NCBI GenBank assembly: GCA_038745855.1
Contig: JBCDLC010000010.1
Location: 1-64,000 of the forward strand
Length of the DNA stretch: 64,000 nt
Direction of reading: 5' to 3'
From: UBA5336 sp038745855
Lineage (GTDB): Bacteria > Pseudomonadota > Alphaproteobacteria > Caulobacterales > Hyphomonadaceae
The notes under the pieces were generated by a model. The model had not been told where the DNA came from. It worked only from the letters and a program-made list of their open reading frames with translations, and did not search any database. Below are positions 26,788 through 35,780 of the stretch, piece after piece; the first letter of the stretch is position 1; each line of letters begins with the position of its first letter. The position numbers and the translations under genes are program-made.

Positions 26788-27198
26788 ATGGCCGATATTC
26801 GAACCGTCACCGATGATTTTGCGGTCGCGCCCCAGATAACCCCGGAGGACGTCGCAGCCGTGGCCTCTGCAGGCTTCAAAACAATCGTCGCCAATCGCCC
26901 AGATGGTGAGGGCGGTGTGGAGCAGCCCCGCATGGGCCCAATCCGAGCGCAGGCCGAAGCCCATGGATTAACCTTCGTAGCCCTGCCCTTCTCTGGCGCT
27001 CCGACCCCCGAGATCGTGGAGCGAACGTCGGCTATCCTAGCGGAGGCACCGACCCCTATTCTCGCCTACTGCCGAACCGGGACCCGATCCATTACCGCTT
27101 GGGCGCTCGTCCATGCGGGACAGGGTACGGCGAGTGAAATTGTCGATGCGGCGGCTGGGGCGGGTTACGATCTCTCCAGCTTAGCGCCACTTCTGTAG
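26788..27198 (+). CDS. DUF442/TIGR01244-family phosphatase or sulfur transferase
   Basis: 136 residues, the beta-lactamase-hydrolase-like (Blh) phosphatase fold. The C-x-x-G-x-R active loop is CRTGTR with Cys95 and Arg100, preceded by ILAY. The N-terminal VTDDFAVAPQITPEDVAAVASAGFKTIVANRPDGE is the standard start of this family. Members are small dual-specificity-like phosphatases often linked to sulfide metabolism or biofilm control; the substrate here is unknown. Stands alone between divergent oppBC and the ATP-grasp/MBL fusion. Confidence 0.85.
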   Translation: MADIRTVTDDFAVAPQITPEDVAAVASAGFKTIVANRPDGEGGVEQPRMGPIRAQAEAHGLTFVALPFSGAPTPEIVERTSAILAEAPTPILAYCRTGTRSITAWALVHAGQGTASEIVDAAAGAGYDLSSLAPLL

Positions 27199-27325
27199 CG
27201 GAGACCTGGAAATTCATATGTTAGCGTTTGTTCACTGCCGACAAAGTTTGGCCATATAGTCGGGATTGATGCGGAAAGCAGGCTGGTGGCGAAAGCGCCA
27301 GGCTCGCCTACGCCGAGGAGTGCCA

Positions 27326-29236
27326 ATGTCCAATCGTTTCTGGACCTCTGACTTCAAGTATGTCGATGGGGCATTTCTCATCAAGAAAACCGGCCATACT
27401 GTGCCGGTCCGCTGGAGCCTGGCACACGATTTCTTTGCCTGGTTTTCCTTCTTCTATGTGCTCACCCAGTCTTGGCGCACATGGCGGCGTGTCACCGGTC
27501 ACAAACGGCCGACCATTGCGTTCTATCCCGATAAGCCGCGGCCCTGGTACTTCATCTGGCCGGTAACCCATGTCGCCGGGGCAAAGCTAATCGATGATCC
27601 CAGCAAAGCTGATATTGTATTCCAGTTTGATGACAGCACAACCACGCGTAATGCGGCGCCGGCTATCAAACCGGGCGCGCGGCTCGTCAACTTCTCCTGC
27701 CAGGACGTTTCCAAGAGCCATGTGGCAAAGACCTTCGCCCGGGTGGCAGGCTACGATCTGTCCGTCGATCCGGAGACCCACCGCGGGCCCATGGTCGAGA
27801 AATCCGAAATGAATGCCGCCCACGACGGGCGGGTCATCGAAGGGCCGATGTCGGCGCGCGCCGGCAAGGCTTACCAGCGTTTGGTCGACAACGAGATTGC
27901 TGGCGGCTTGGTGGAAGATCTCCGCTGCTGCATCGTCGGCGGAAAGCCGGCCATCGCATTCAGGAAGCGCCGTCCCCTGGAGCGCCGTTTCCTGAATGAA
28001 AACACCGAAGTGCTGCTTGATCAGCCGACGGCGATTTTTACAGCCGATGAAATTGACGTGATCACGGCCTTCGCCCGGGCGCTTGGTCTGGACTGGGGCG
28101 GTGTTGACGTCCTAAGGGACCGAGGATCGGGGAAGATCTTTATCGTTGACGCGAACAAGACCGATATGGGTCCGCCTTTAGCGCTGCCTTTGGGTGGCAA
28201 GTTACGGGCAACCCGCAGGATGGCCAAAGCGTTTGCGACGGCCTTCACAACCAAGAGGCAAAAGACCACCGAGATGTCCGCACCACTCTCTGTTGCCAAA
28301 AGGGTCTCCCAGGATCCTGTCCAGAAGCCCGCCTTCAAGGGAATTCCGTATCGCCGCGAATTCGATTTCGAATATGGCCGCGTCGATCAGGTGAGTCCCC
28401 TTATCCGGCGCGTGATCGCAAAGAATCCAGGGCCCTTCACCTTTACAGGCACAGGCGTCTACATCATCGGCCAAGGCGAGGTCGCGGTGATCGATCCGGG
28501 CCCCATGCTGGATGATCATTTCGAGGCCTTGAAAGCGGAGTTGGCTGGGGAGAAAGTGACCCATGTCATCGTCTCCCACGGTCACTCAGACCATTCTCCC
28601 CTGGCGCAACCGCTCGCCGATTGGGCGGGCTGCAAGACTTACGCGCGAGGCGATGCAATCCCGACCGCGAAAGGCGAATTGGGCTCTGCCGATGATTTGT
28701 CCTTCAGGCCCGACGTGGTCGTTAAGGACGGCGATGTCATATCCGGACCGGGCTGGACCCTCGAAGTCATCGAGACGCCAGGACACACGGCGAACCACAT
28801 CTGCCTCGATTTGAAGGAAGAGAACGCCTGCCTCTCTGGCGACCATATCATGGGATGGTCCACCACGGTGGTGTCCCCGCCCGATGGCGATATGGGCGAC
28901 TATCTGGAGAGCCTCGACAAGATCCAGCGCCGCAATTTTGATATCCTTTGGCCAACACACGGTCCACCCGTGGATGACGACGTGCACGGCTTCATCGAAG
29001 CTTATACAGAACATCGGCGGCAGCGCGAAGCAGCCATTCTAGATCTGCTTGGGAAGGGCCACACGAAGATCGCCGACATGGTGGCCATCATGTACGCTGG
29101 TGTCGACCAGAAGTTGCACGCGGCCGCAGGCTACTCGGTGCTGGGTCACATGATACAGCTTGTGAAGGAAGGCAGGGTCGAAACCCCTGACGCGACGCCT
29201 GAAATAGAGAGCGTCTATCGTTTGGCGCACACCTAG
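27326..29236 (+). CDS. Fusion of ATP-grasp-like domain and metallo-beta-lactamase hydrolase
   Basis: 636 residues from the ATG at 27326 (GAGGAG six bases upstream). The N-terminal half (about 1-310) looks like an alphaproteobacterial ATP-grasp-type protein, with TIAFYPDKPRPWYFIWP and, near residue 275, IVDANKTDMGPP where ATP-grasp enzymes place metal-binding acids. The C-terminal half (about 330-636) is a complete LACTB2-like MBL enzyme with VIDPGP, intact H418-G-H-S-D-H423, ETPGHTANHICL, SGDHIMGW and a winged-helix tail. The linker contains Met317 (MSAPLSVAKRV), which could be an old start codon of a separate MBL gene. The reading frame is continuous. Roles of both halves are unknown. Confidence 0.85.
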   Translation: MSNRFWTSDFKYVDGAFLIKKTGHTVPVRWSLAHDFFAWFSFFYVLTQSWRTWRRVTGHKRPTIAFYPDKPRPWYFIWPVTHVAGAKLIDDPSKADIVFQFDDSTTTRNAAPAIKPGARLVNFSCQDVSKSHVAKTFARVAGYDLSVDPETHRGPMVEKSEMNAAHDGRVIEGPMSARAGKAYQRLVDNEIAGGLVEDLRCCIVGGKPAIAFRKRRPLERRFLNENTEVLLDQPTAIFTADEIDVITAFARALGLDWGGVDVLRDRGSGKIFIVDANKTDMGPPLALPLGGKLRATRRMAKAFATAFTTKRQKTTEMSAPLSVAKRVSQDPVQKPAFKGIPYRREFDFEYGRVDQVSPLIRRVIAKNPGPFTFTGTGVYIIGQGEVAVIDPGPMLDDHFEALKAELAGEKVTHVIVSHGHSDHSPLAQPLADWAGCKTYARGDAIPTAKGELGSADDLSFRPDVVVKDGDVISGPGWTLEVIETPGHTANHICLDLKEENACLSGDHIMGWSTTVVSPPDGDMGDYLESLDKIQRRNFDILWPTHGPPVDDDVHGFIEAYTEHRRQREAAILDLLGKGHTKIADMVAIMYAGVDQKLHAAAGYSVLGHMIQLVKEGRVETPDATPEIESVYRLAHT

Positions 29237-29392
29237 AAGGCGTAGGTAGGCTTTCTCAATCTGCTGCTGATTGTGGAAATCGGTTTCCGAGACGAGGCCG
29301 CTATTGAAGAGCCTTCCATCGGTCGAATAGAAAAGCGGCACGGAAAAGCGCGCCACTCGCGACAGAGCGGCCGAAAGCGGGAGCCGTAAAGC

Positions 29393-30568
29393 GTGATAAT
29401 CAGCGTGGTCTTGAGGGGCATCGCAGCCTTGCTGATCCTGTGTTTGGGTGCGCTGATCGCTGGGCGCCTGGTTGCGCCGGACCGGTTGTTTGCGATCTCC
29501 GGTCAATTCGTACCTGTGCGCCACCAGGTTGAAACACTGCTGCATTCCGCCGGCGAGGATCGAGAAACAGGTGCCCAGCGCGGCCAGACCATGGAGCGGG
29601 GCCGGACATTGGCCAGCGTCCATCCCCTCGATCCCCTGCCCTACACGCTGCTACAGTTCGAAGGCGCTGCCGACGGCGACGAGATGACCGCCAATCGGGC
29701 GGCCTTGACCGCGCTCTCTTTCCAACCTCGGAACCGGGCGGCCCGGATGCATGTGGTCAACCAATTGCTGGCACGCGGCGCCTACGACGAGGCCATGGCG
29801 CAGATCACGCTTCTGTACCGGATCGATCCGACTGGACGGAATATCTATCATACCGCGCTTGTCGGCCTTGGCCAGAACCCCACTGCCGCGCCGGCACTCG
29901 AAAGAGCCGTCGCGCTTGACCCGCCTTGGAAAGAGCGTGTGGTGCTCGACTTGTCCCAAACAACCGCCGACAGGGCTTTCGTCCAAAGGTTGTTCGAACA
30001 CCTGCCAGAGCGCATCGATGTGCTGCTCAAGCGCATGATTTCAGAAGGGGATATGGATGCGGCCTATCTCACCTTTCTGACGTCTCTACCGAGCGATGTC
30101 GCGATTACCATCCCGTTTGATCCTAGCTTCTCAGGCTTGGCGGGGTCTCCGCCGTTCAACTGGCGCGTGAATGATCGATATGCCGAGCTTTCGGAGACAG
30201 GCGGCCTCGACATCTCGTATTTCGGCCGGGGCAGTATTCTCATGGCCCGTCAGGTTTTCCCGCTTACAACCGGCGCATACCAGCTCGAGACGCGATTCGA
30301 GGGTGTGCTTGATCCCGAGGCGGCGACCTTCGGAATCCGCATTCACTGCATTGATGGAGAAAAGACTGGGCCCAGGATCGGCGAATGGACATTCGAGCCC
30401 GAGGCGATCAATGGCGGCCAAGCGATAAATCAGTTTGTGCATGACCAATCGACCGGTTGCGCATATGCCGCGCTTACCTTGAGGGCGTTTCCAGGCGGGT
30501 ATCCAGCGACCTCCCGTTTGAAGGTTTTGGGATTCACGTTGTCTTCCGTAGAACAGGACGCGTCGTGA
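29393..30568 (+). CDS. Membrane-anchored protein beside O-antigen ligase
   Basis: 391 residues from a GTG at 29393 (GGGAG nine bases upstream). One N-terminal membrane helix (VVLRGIAALLILCLGALIAG), then a helical, TPR-like region with paired motifs such as RNRAARMHVVNQLLARGAYDEAM, and a beta-rich C-terminal part (AYQLETRFEGVLDPEAATFGIRIHC) that could bind carbohydrate. I do not recognise a named family. Its stop overlaps the GTG start of the O-antigen ligase, so it probably acts with it in polysaccharide assembly at the inner membrane. Confidence 0.75.
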   Translation: MIISVVLRGIAALLILCLGALIAGRLVAPDRLFAISGQFVPVRHQVETLLHSAGEDRETGAQRGQTMERGRTLASVHPLDPLPYTLLQFEGAADGDEMTANRAALTALSFQPRNRAARMHVVNQLLARGAYDEAMAQITLLYRIDPTGRNIYHTALVGLGQNPTAAPALERAVALDPPWKERVVLDLSQTTADRAFVQRLFEHLPERIDVLLKRMISEGDMDAAYLTFLTSLPSDVAITIPFDPSFSGLAGSPPFNWRVNDRYAELSETGGLDISYFGRGSILMARQVFPLTTGAYQLETRFEGVLDPEAATFGIRIHCIDGEKTGPRIGEWTFEPEAINGGQAINQFVHDQSTGCAYAALTLRAFPGGYPATSRLKVLGFTLSSVEQDAS

Positions 30569-31980
30569 GCGTGCTGGGTTTTGTTCCTCGCCCCATCCGG
30601 CAGTTCGGTGCAAATCGCACGGATGTCATGCTTTTGGCCATCGTGCTCGCGGTTTCAGCACTCCTTGGCGGATCAAGCATCTACGGCGTCGCGCAACATG
30701 GTTGGATCCAGCTCGCCACCATGCCCCTGCTATTGTGGATGGTTATGCGGCGACGGCCCGTTGCGATCAGCCGGAAGGGCGTTGTCTTGCTTGGGCTGGC
30801 GGGTCTGATGGGGCTTTATGCACTTTTTCAGGCGACCCTCCCGTTCAACGTGAACTGGCCTGCGGAGACGCCACGCGGGCTTGTGCAAGCAGCGCAGCCT
30901 CTGCTCGGTCTTGAACCCGGCGGCATGCCGCTTTCGCTTGCACCGGGGGAAACGCTGGCGGCCGTTCTCGCTTTGCTTCCGGCAATTGCTCTCTTCATTG
31001 CCATTGCAACGGCCCGATGGACCTACACGATCGAGGTCGTCTGCTGGTTTGTGATCGTGCTTGGTGCAGCCAGTGCCACCCTTGCCTTGTGCCAACTGCT
31101 GACCGGTGCCGGCTCTCCCTTGTATCTCTACGGCCGCACATCTGGCGCCCCGGGCCTGTTCTCGAACCCGAACCACCAGGCAAGTTTCCTTGTCATGGTG
31201 ATGCCGCTTTCGCTGGCCCTCGTGTTGGAGAAACGGCGGGAAATCGGAAGCGCCGATGGGCAGATCGGACTGTTCATTATCACTGTCGGACTTTTCTTGC
31301 TGCTCGCAGTCGGCATTTTTGCCGCGCAATCGAATGCTGGGTTCGGCCTCCTGGCGGGTATCATCCCGCTTTGCATCCTTTTGGCCTTTCCCAAGCGCAT
31401 GAAGGACTCTCTGCACATAGTCTTGCCGATCCTGTTCTGTGCCCTGGCGATCGGTGTTGCCACCATGGTCTATGCCGGCCTCGATCCACGCCAACTGCTC
31501 GCGGAAGAGGGGTCACCTGCATCGCGACCAGAAGTCTGGAAGCAAGGCCTTGTCATCGCCCGCGACCATCTTCCCTTCGGCACAGGCCTGGGAACGTTCG
31601 AATATGTCTACCCGCTCTATGAAACCGAGGGGATGATCACCAACCGGTATATGAATGCTGCACATAACGAGTACCTGCAGGCCGTGATCGAACTGGGCGT
31701 TGTGGGCGCCTTGCTCGTGGGGGCCGGAGTTCTGTTCTGGGGCGTGCTCGCAGCGGGGGCTTGGGCTGGCAAGGCCAATAATGAGGGGCGGATACGCCGC
31801 GCTGCCAGCCTTTCGATCCTTGTTGTTATCCTCCACTCGATCGTGGACTATCCACTTCACGCACCCCTCTACATGGCTGTGGCAGCCATTTTCGCGGGGA
31901 TCTTATGCCTCCCTCCGCGCCATGCCCGGCAGAAGACCCAACGTGCGCCCGCTGATAGCGAAAAGCGGATCAGCCTGTAG
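30565..31980 (+). CDS. O-antigen ligase/polymerase (Wzy_C family)
   Basis: 471 residues from a GTG at 30565 that overlaps the previous stop (GTGA). About ten to twelve hydrophobic helices and the large periplasmic loop with GTGLGTFEYVYPLYE and the Wzy_C signature AHNEYLQAVIELGVVGALL identify the WaaL/Wzy superfamily. Such proteins join or polymerise undecaprenyl-linked glycans at the periplasmic face. Ligase versus polymerase cannot be separated from sequence alone. Coupled to the upstream membrane-anchored protein. Confidence 0.85.
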   Translation: MSVLGFVPRPIRQFGANRTDVMLLAIVLAVSALLGGSSIYGVAQHGWIQLATMPLLLWMVMRRRPVAISRKGVVLLGLAGLMGLYALFQATLPFNVNWPAETPRGLVQAAQPLLGLEPGGMPLSLAPGETLAAVLALLPAIALFIAIATARWTYTIEVVCWFVIVLGAASATLALCQLLTGAGSPLYLYGRTSGAPGLFSNPNHQASFLVMVMPLSLALVLEKRREIGSADGQIGLFIITVGLFLLLAVGIFAAQSNAGFGLLAGIIPLCILLAFPKRMKDSLHIVLPILFCALAIGVATMVYAGLDPRQLLAEEGSPASRPEVWKQGLVIARDHLPFGTGLGTFEYVYPLYETEGMITNRYMNAAHNEYLQAVIELGVVGALLVGAGVLFWGVLAAGAWAGKANNEGRIRRAASLSILVVILHSIVDYPLHAPLYMAVAAIFAGILCLPPRHARQKTQRAPADSEKRISL

Positions 31981-31986
31981 CGCAAC

Positions 31987-32784
31987 TCAGAGAATATCGA
32001 GCATTTCTGCGACCAGCGGATGGCGGACCACATCTTCACCCTCCAGGCGGACCACGCCGACATTCTCCATCTTCTCCAGCTTGTCCGCGATCGGACCAAG
32101 GCCGGAAACATCGGGCAGCAGGTCTGACTGGTTGGGATCGCCAGTGATAACCATCGTCGAGTGCCAGCCTAGCCGCGTGAGCAGCATCTTGAGCTGGGCG
32201 TAGGTACAGTTTTGCGCTTCATCGATCACGACAAAGGCGTTGTTCAATGTGCGACCGCGCATGAAACCGATCGGGGCGATTTCGATGAGGCCCTCGTTCA
32301 TCATGTGTTTGAGTTGGGCAGGAGACAACCGATCGGACAGGGCGTCGTAGAGTGGCCGGAGATAGGGCGCGAGCTTGTCTTCCATCGCGCCCGGCAGGAA
32401 ACCGATTTGCTCACCGGCTTCAACCGCCGGGCGAGACAAGACGATGCGGCCAACCCGGCCCGCTTGTAGGGCTTCGACGGCTTTCGTGATCGCGAGATAG
32501 GTCTTTCCAGTGCCGGCCGGTCCCACGGCGGCCACGAGCGGTTTGGAGTCCAGCGCCTTCAAGAGAGCCGCCTGATTTTCGGATCTGGGTTTGACGGTCT
32601 TCTGGTACTTCTGTTCGCGGGGGACGGATTTCTGCTTTGGGCCGCGTTGGGAATCGTCCGGATGCCAGCCGCCATCGATCGCATAAAGCTCAGCGCGGTT
32701 CTTCTTTGCGCTATCCTCGAAGAACACGGCCGTATCGAACTCGGCGGCGGTTTTGAGGCGCTTGGCAGCGTTGCGTTTACCCAT
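31987..32784 (-). CDS. PhoH-family ATPase
   Basis: 265 residues. The PhoH P-loop ATPase core is clear: Walker A GPAGTGKTYLA near residue 90, SRPAVEAGEQIGFLPGAMEDKLAPYLRP, GFMRGRTLNNAFVVIDEAQN (Walker B), and TGDPNQSDLL. The start MGKRNAAKRLKTAAEF and lysine-rich leader resemble the phosphate-starvation-type PhoH2-less forms; there is no KH or PIN domain. Cytoplasmic, probably RNA-linked. A minus-strand terminator-like hairpin sits about 25 bases before its start (32808-32838). Confidence 0.9.
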   Translation of the reverse strand: MGKRNAAKRLKTAAEFDTAVFFEDSAKKNRAELYAIDGGWHPDDSQRGPKQKSVPREQKYQKTVKPRSENQAALLKALDSKPLVAAVGPAGTGKTYLAITKAVEALQAGRVGRIVLSRPAVEAGEQIGFLPGAMEDKLAPYLRPLYDALSDRLSPAQLKHMMNEGLIEIAPIGFMRGRTLNNAFVVIDEAQNCTYAQLKMLLTRLGWHSTMVITGDPNQSDLLPDVSGLGPIADKLEKMENVGVVRLEGEDVVRHPLVAEMLDIL

Positions 32785-32807
32785 GAGTCACTCCCGATTG
32801 AGGGCAC

Positions 32808-32838
32808 AAAAAAGCCGCCGTGCGGAAAGCAGGGCGGC
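32808..32838 (-). terminator. Rho-independent terminator shape just upstream of phoH
   Basis: Read on the minus strand: GCCGCC (32838-32833), a 13-base loop, GGCGGC (32819-32814), then six T (32813-32808). It lies 24 bases before the phoH start codon and on the phoH strand. No minus-strand gene lies upstream, so it is either a transcription attenuator in the phoH leader or the end of a small RNA made from 32839-33087. Confidence 0.6.
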
Positions 32839-33087
32839 CGGCGGTACACTGGATGTGCGAGAGGAAGCGGATGACGAATCCAAGCCTGGCGGCATGGCGA
32901 CACGGTTTGCGTCCAATTCCGAAAGATGGAGCTTCAAGCGCCAGCCCTTTCGTTCACCTCTCACAGGGTTATTAGGAGATAAACGGGTTAATGAGCGGTT
33001 ACGGGCCGCTTGACCCCCGGTGAAAAATGCGACGGTGCAGCAAAAACAACGGGCTGTCCGGACGGCAATAGACGTGGGAGAGACGGC
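32839..33087. other. Intergenic region between phoH and gamma carbonic anhydrase
   Basis: About 250 bases with no convincing protein frame. It must hold the divergent promoters of phoH and the carbonic anhydrase; AT-richer bases lie near 32965-33000 (GGGTTATTAGGAGATAAACGGG). A minus-strand RNA ending at the hairpin 32808-32838 would start in here. I see no recognised RNA family. Confidence 0.35.
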
Positions 33088-33621
33088 ATGGCGCTTTTCG
33101 AGTTCGAGGGCATTGCGCCCGAAGTACCGGCGGACGGCAATTACTGGGTCGCGGAGAATGCGACTGTGTTGGGCCGCGTGATCCTGAGGGAAGGGTCCAA
33201 TATCTGGTACAATGCCGTTTTGAGGGGTGATAATGATCCCATCATCGTTGGGGCCCGATCGAACATTCAGGACGGCACCGTGATCCACACCGACCTCGGC
33301 GCGCCCTGCACGATTGGCGAGAATGTGACCGTTGGGCATATGGCCATGCTGCACGGCTGCACGATCGGGGACGGCTCCTTGATCGGTATTGGAGCGACAG
33401 TGTTGAACCACGCCGTGATCGGAAAGAACTGCATCATCGGTGCCCATGCGCTGATTCCGGAGCGGAAAGAGATCCCCGACAATTCGCTGGTGATGGGCGC
33501 GCCGGGAAAGGTCGTTAAGGACATCTCGGAAGCCCAAGCCCAGGTGCTGAAAATGAGCGCAGTGCACTATGTCGACAATGCAGAGCGGCACCGGTCGCGG
33601 ATGAAGCGGATCAATGGGTGA
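33088..33621 (+). CDS. Gamma carbonic anhydrase-like hexapeptide-repeat protein
   Basis: 177 residues from the ATG at 33088 with GGGAGAG upstream. Left-handed beta-helix hexapeptide repeats run from about residue 25 to 145. The three zinc-binding histidines of gamma carbonic anhydrases fall in TVIHTD and VGHMAMLHGCTIGDG. Family members include active anhydrases, acetyltransferase-like proteins and mitochondrial complex I subunits; activity cannot be decided here. The end SAVHYVDNAERHR is the usual C-terminal helix. Confidence 0.88.
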   Translation: MALFEFEGIAPEVPADGNYWVAENATVLGRVILREGSNIWYNAVLRGDNDPIIVGARSNIQDGTVIHTDLGAPCTIGENVTVGHMAMLHGCTIGDGSLIGIGATVLNHAVIGKNCIIGAHALIPERKEIPDNSLVMGAPGKVVKDISEAQAQVLKMSAVHYVDNAERHRSRMKRING

Positions 33622-33644
33622 GGACCAGGCTGACCATGGGTTGA

Positions 33645-34136
33645 TCAGGGTGCTGACAAAATACTGAGGGCGTGCGTAAGCGCGGCCTCTGCAAACCGCT
33701 CCATGTTCGCCGCGCGATCGTCGAGACCGGTTTCCAGCGTCTTTGTCACGACATGTCCATCTGCGCCCGCCATGGCCAGACAGGTATGACCAGATGGGTC
33801 TCCATAGGGGTTTCCGCCAGGGCCAGCCGCGCCCGTTTCGCAGAGCCCCCAATCGGCGCGAAGCCTGTCGCGGATCGTTCGGGCCATGAGCGCGGCATAG
33901 GGCTCGGTCGACGAGCGCATGCCTTGGACGTCGTCTTTGGTGAGCTGCATCAGACCCTTGAACGCAGCGCCGGCATAGATGACACCGCCGCCGCGATAGT
34001 AGGCGGAGGCGCCGGGGATGGCGAGCAGGGCCGCGGAGATCAAACCGCCCGCACTGGATTCGGAAACGCCGATCGTCTCGCCCCGCGCAACCAAGGCGTC
34101 GGCGACTTTCTGGGCGAGGGGAATAAGCGTGTGCAT
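33645..34136 (-). CDS. pncC: CinA C-terminal domain protein, nicotinamide-nucleotide amidase
   Basis: 163 residues from the ATG at 34136 with AGGAG four bases upstream; a longer in-frame extension reads antisense through xthA and is rejected. Motifs: ETIGVSESSAGGLISAALLAIPGAS, YYRGGGVIYAGAAFK, and GLCETGAAGPGGNPYGDPSGHTCLA. PncC deamidates nicotinamide mononucleotide to nicotinic acid mononucleotide in NAD recycling. It is the stand-alone C-terminal domain, without the CinA N-terminal molybdopterin-like domain. Divergent from xthA and convergent with the carbonic anhydrase. Confidence 0.9.
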   Translation of the reverse strand: MHTLIPLAQKVADALVARGETIGVSESSAGGLISAALLAIPGASAYYRGGGVIYAGAAFKGLMQLTKDDVQGMRSSTEPYAALMARTIRDRLRADWGLCETGAAGPGGNPYGDPSGHTCLAMAGADGHVVTKTLETGLDDRAANMERFAEAALTHALSILSAP

Positions 34137-34256
34137 TGCTCCTACCGGGTAGCGGCTGATGGAGTCTTCGTCCACCGCACTGGTGTTTGGGGCAAACCCG
34201 GTTCGGCTTTCGCTGCGGGCTAGCCAAAACCGATATAGGCGCCTAACCCAGCGGGC

Positions 34257-35051
34257 ATGCGTATTGCCACTTGGAATGTGAATTCGATCAAGGCGCGGAT
34301 GCCCACGGTGCTGGAAGTCCTGGAAGGGATCGCTTGCGACGTGGTGTGCCTTCAGGAAATCAAATGCGAGGATGATGCGTTTCCTTTTCTTGAGCTGGAA
34401 GACCTGGGCTGGACTTGCGCCGTACACGGACAAAAGAGCTACAATGGTGTCGCCATCCTCTCCAAACTGGCCCTGGAGGACATACAGACCGGACTTCCGT
34501 CCACGGATGGAAGCGCGGATGAGACCGATGACCAGGCCCGCTATATCGAAGCGACGGTGATGGGCGAACGGCCGATCCGCGTGGGCGGACTTTACCTGCC
34601 CAATGGCAACCCGGCGCCGGGGCCGAAATACGACTACAAGCTGGCATGGATGGAGCGGCTGCATGCCCGGGCTGAAGCGCTGCTGGCGACCGAGGAGCCT
34701 TTCGTTCTGGCCGGCGATTACAATTGCATTCCACGGGACGAGGATTGCTGGGATATCAGCGTCTGGAACGAGGATGCCCTGGCCCGGCCCCAGACCCGGG
34801 CGGCATTCCGGAGGCTGCAATGGCTTGGCCTGACCGAGGCATTCGACGTGATGGACGGCCGCGGCCACCAGTACACGTTCTGGGATTACCAGGCCGGGGC
34901 CTGGGCGAAGGATCATGGCATCCGGATCGACCATCTATTGTGCTCACCGGAAGCGGCAGACCGGCTGCAGAGCGTTGAAGTCTATAGAAAGGCGCGGGGC
35001 CTGACGAAACCATCGGACCATGTGCCGGTGATCGGCGTCTTCGCAGACTGA
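34257..35051 (+). CDS. xthA: Exodeoxyribonuclease III
   Basis: 264 residues. AP endonuclease/3'-5' exonuclease of base excision repair. Full set of family motifs: MRIATWNVNSIKAR, LQEIKCED (catalytic Glu), YNGVAILSK, GLYLPNGN, AGDYNCIPRD with catalytic Asp/Asn, RIDHLLCSP and PSDHVPVI with the catalytic Asp-His pair. Single-gene unit divergent from pncC. Confidence 0.95.
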   Translation: MRIATWNVNSIKARMPTVLEVLEGIACDVVCLQEIKCEDDAFPFLELEDLGWTCAVHGQKSYNGVAILSKLALEDIQTGLPSTDGSADETDDQARYIEATVMGERPIRVGGLYLPNGNPAPGPKYDYKLAWMERLHARAEALLATEEPFVLAGDYNCIPRDEDCWDISVWNEDALARPQTRAAFRRLQWLGLTEAFDVMDGRGHQYTFWDYQAGAWAKDHGIRIDHLLCSPEAADRLQSVEVYRKARGLTKPSDHVPVIGVFAD

Positions 35052-35064
35052 ACACCCAGCGGCA

Positions 35065-35114
35065 TTTCTCCTTTCCGTGAGTTTCGGGCAGCCGTCCGCG
35101 TTTCCGCGCGCGGG
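35065..35114 (+). repeat. Dispersed ~50-bp structured repeat, copy 2
   Basis: Matches the reverse complement of 1-50 at about 46 of 50 positions, including the GTCCGCGTTTCCGCGCGCGG hairpin. It fills most of the gap between xthA and the convergent hypothetical gene whose stop codon lies immediately after it. Placement between two 3' ends suggests a terminator-like role, but no U tract follows. Confidence 0.6.
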
Positions 35115-35780
35115 TTAGAGCTGGCGGATTCTGGGGCTGTTGTTGGGGGCTCGGCCCAGGGGTGGAGGTCTCGCTCGGCTTTGTTCGAGGATTGCTACGG
35201 CGAAACTATCATGAAGCGCGCCGGGTTCGGTGCCGAATTGTTGGCCGCTGTGGGGGCCGCGGTAGGGCGGTGCTCTGAGGAGGCCGGGGCGGCGGCGGGA
35301 CAGGTGGTAGGCCAGGCGGCGCGCTCGGGCGGCCGGGTCGTCGATCAGGGCTTTCAGGGCCGCGAGACGGTTTAGGAGGGGGGCGGCGTCTATGGGACCG
35401 CTTGGCTGGGTGTGGCCGGAGTAGGTTTGCGATTTGGCTCTCGCGGCGGCCTTGAGGGCTTCGATGCGAGTGCGGTCGAAGGGGGCGCCGCTGGGGAAGA
35501 CGCGGAGGGACTGCTTGGGTGGGCTGAGTTTGCGCTCCCGATAGTAGCGGATGTGGGGGTGGTCGTCGTGTGAGAGGGTGGGCTCGATCTCGAGGGCGAG
35601 GAGGATCAGGACGCGGCGGATCCAGGACTCGAGCATGGCGATGCCAGCCTTGAGGCGTGCGGCCGCAGCGCGCGTGAGGAAGTCGGGCGCGAGATGGAGA
35701 TCATCTCGGCCGATCACGCGGGTGTATAGCTGCTCGCCGAAGGGGCGCAGCTCTTCGATGGTGTCGGTGATGTTCGACAT
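35115..35780 (-). CDS. Hypothetical arginine-rich protein
   Basis: 221 residues, no membrane segment or signal peptide. The first ~65 residues are helical (RVIGRDDLHLAPDFLTRAAAARLKAGIAMLESWIRRVLILLALEIEPTL), the middle is basic (RYYRERKLSPPKQSLRVFPSG), and the C-terminal third is rich in Arg/Pro (RRPGLLRAPPYRGPHSGQQFG). The G+C is very high and the plus strand is open over much of the same stretch. The start MSNITDTIEEL looks genuine. I do not recognise the family; a conserved hypothetical of related bacteria is plausible. Confidence 0.6.
   Translation of the reverse strand: MSNITDTIEELRPFGEQLYTRVIGRDDLHLAPDFLTRAAAARLKAGIAMLESWIRRVLILLALEIEPTLSHDDHPHIRYYRERKLSPPKQSLRVFPSGAPFDRTRIEALKAAARAKSQTYSGHTQPSGPIDAAPLLNRLAALKALIDDPAARARRLAYHLSRRRPGLLRAPPYRGPHSGQQFGTEPGALHDSFAVAILEQSRARPPPLGRAPNNSPRIRQL

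Noticed and set aside
32788..34227. 479-codon minus-strand frame across the phoH upstream gap, carbonic anhydrase and pncC
   Set aside because: Overlaps the carbonic anhydrase on the other strand and pncC in another frame; Arg/Pro-rich, no domain.
34137..34934. N-terminal extension of pncC
   Set aside because: Antisense to xthA, and the ATG at 34136 has AGGAG and gives the normal family start.
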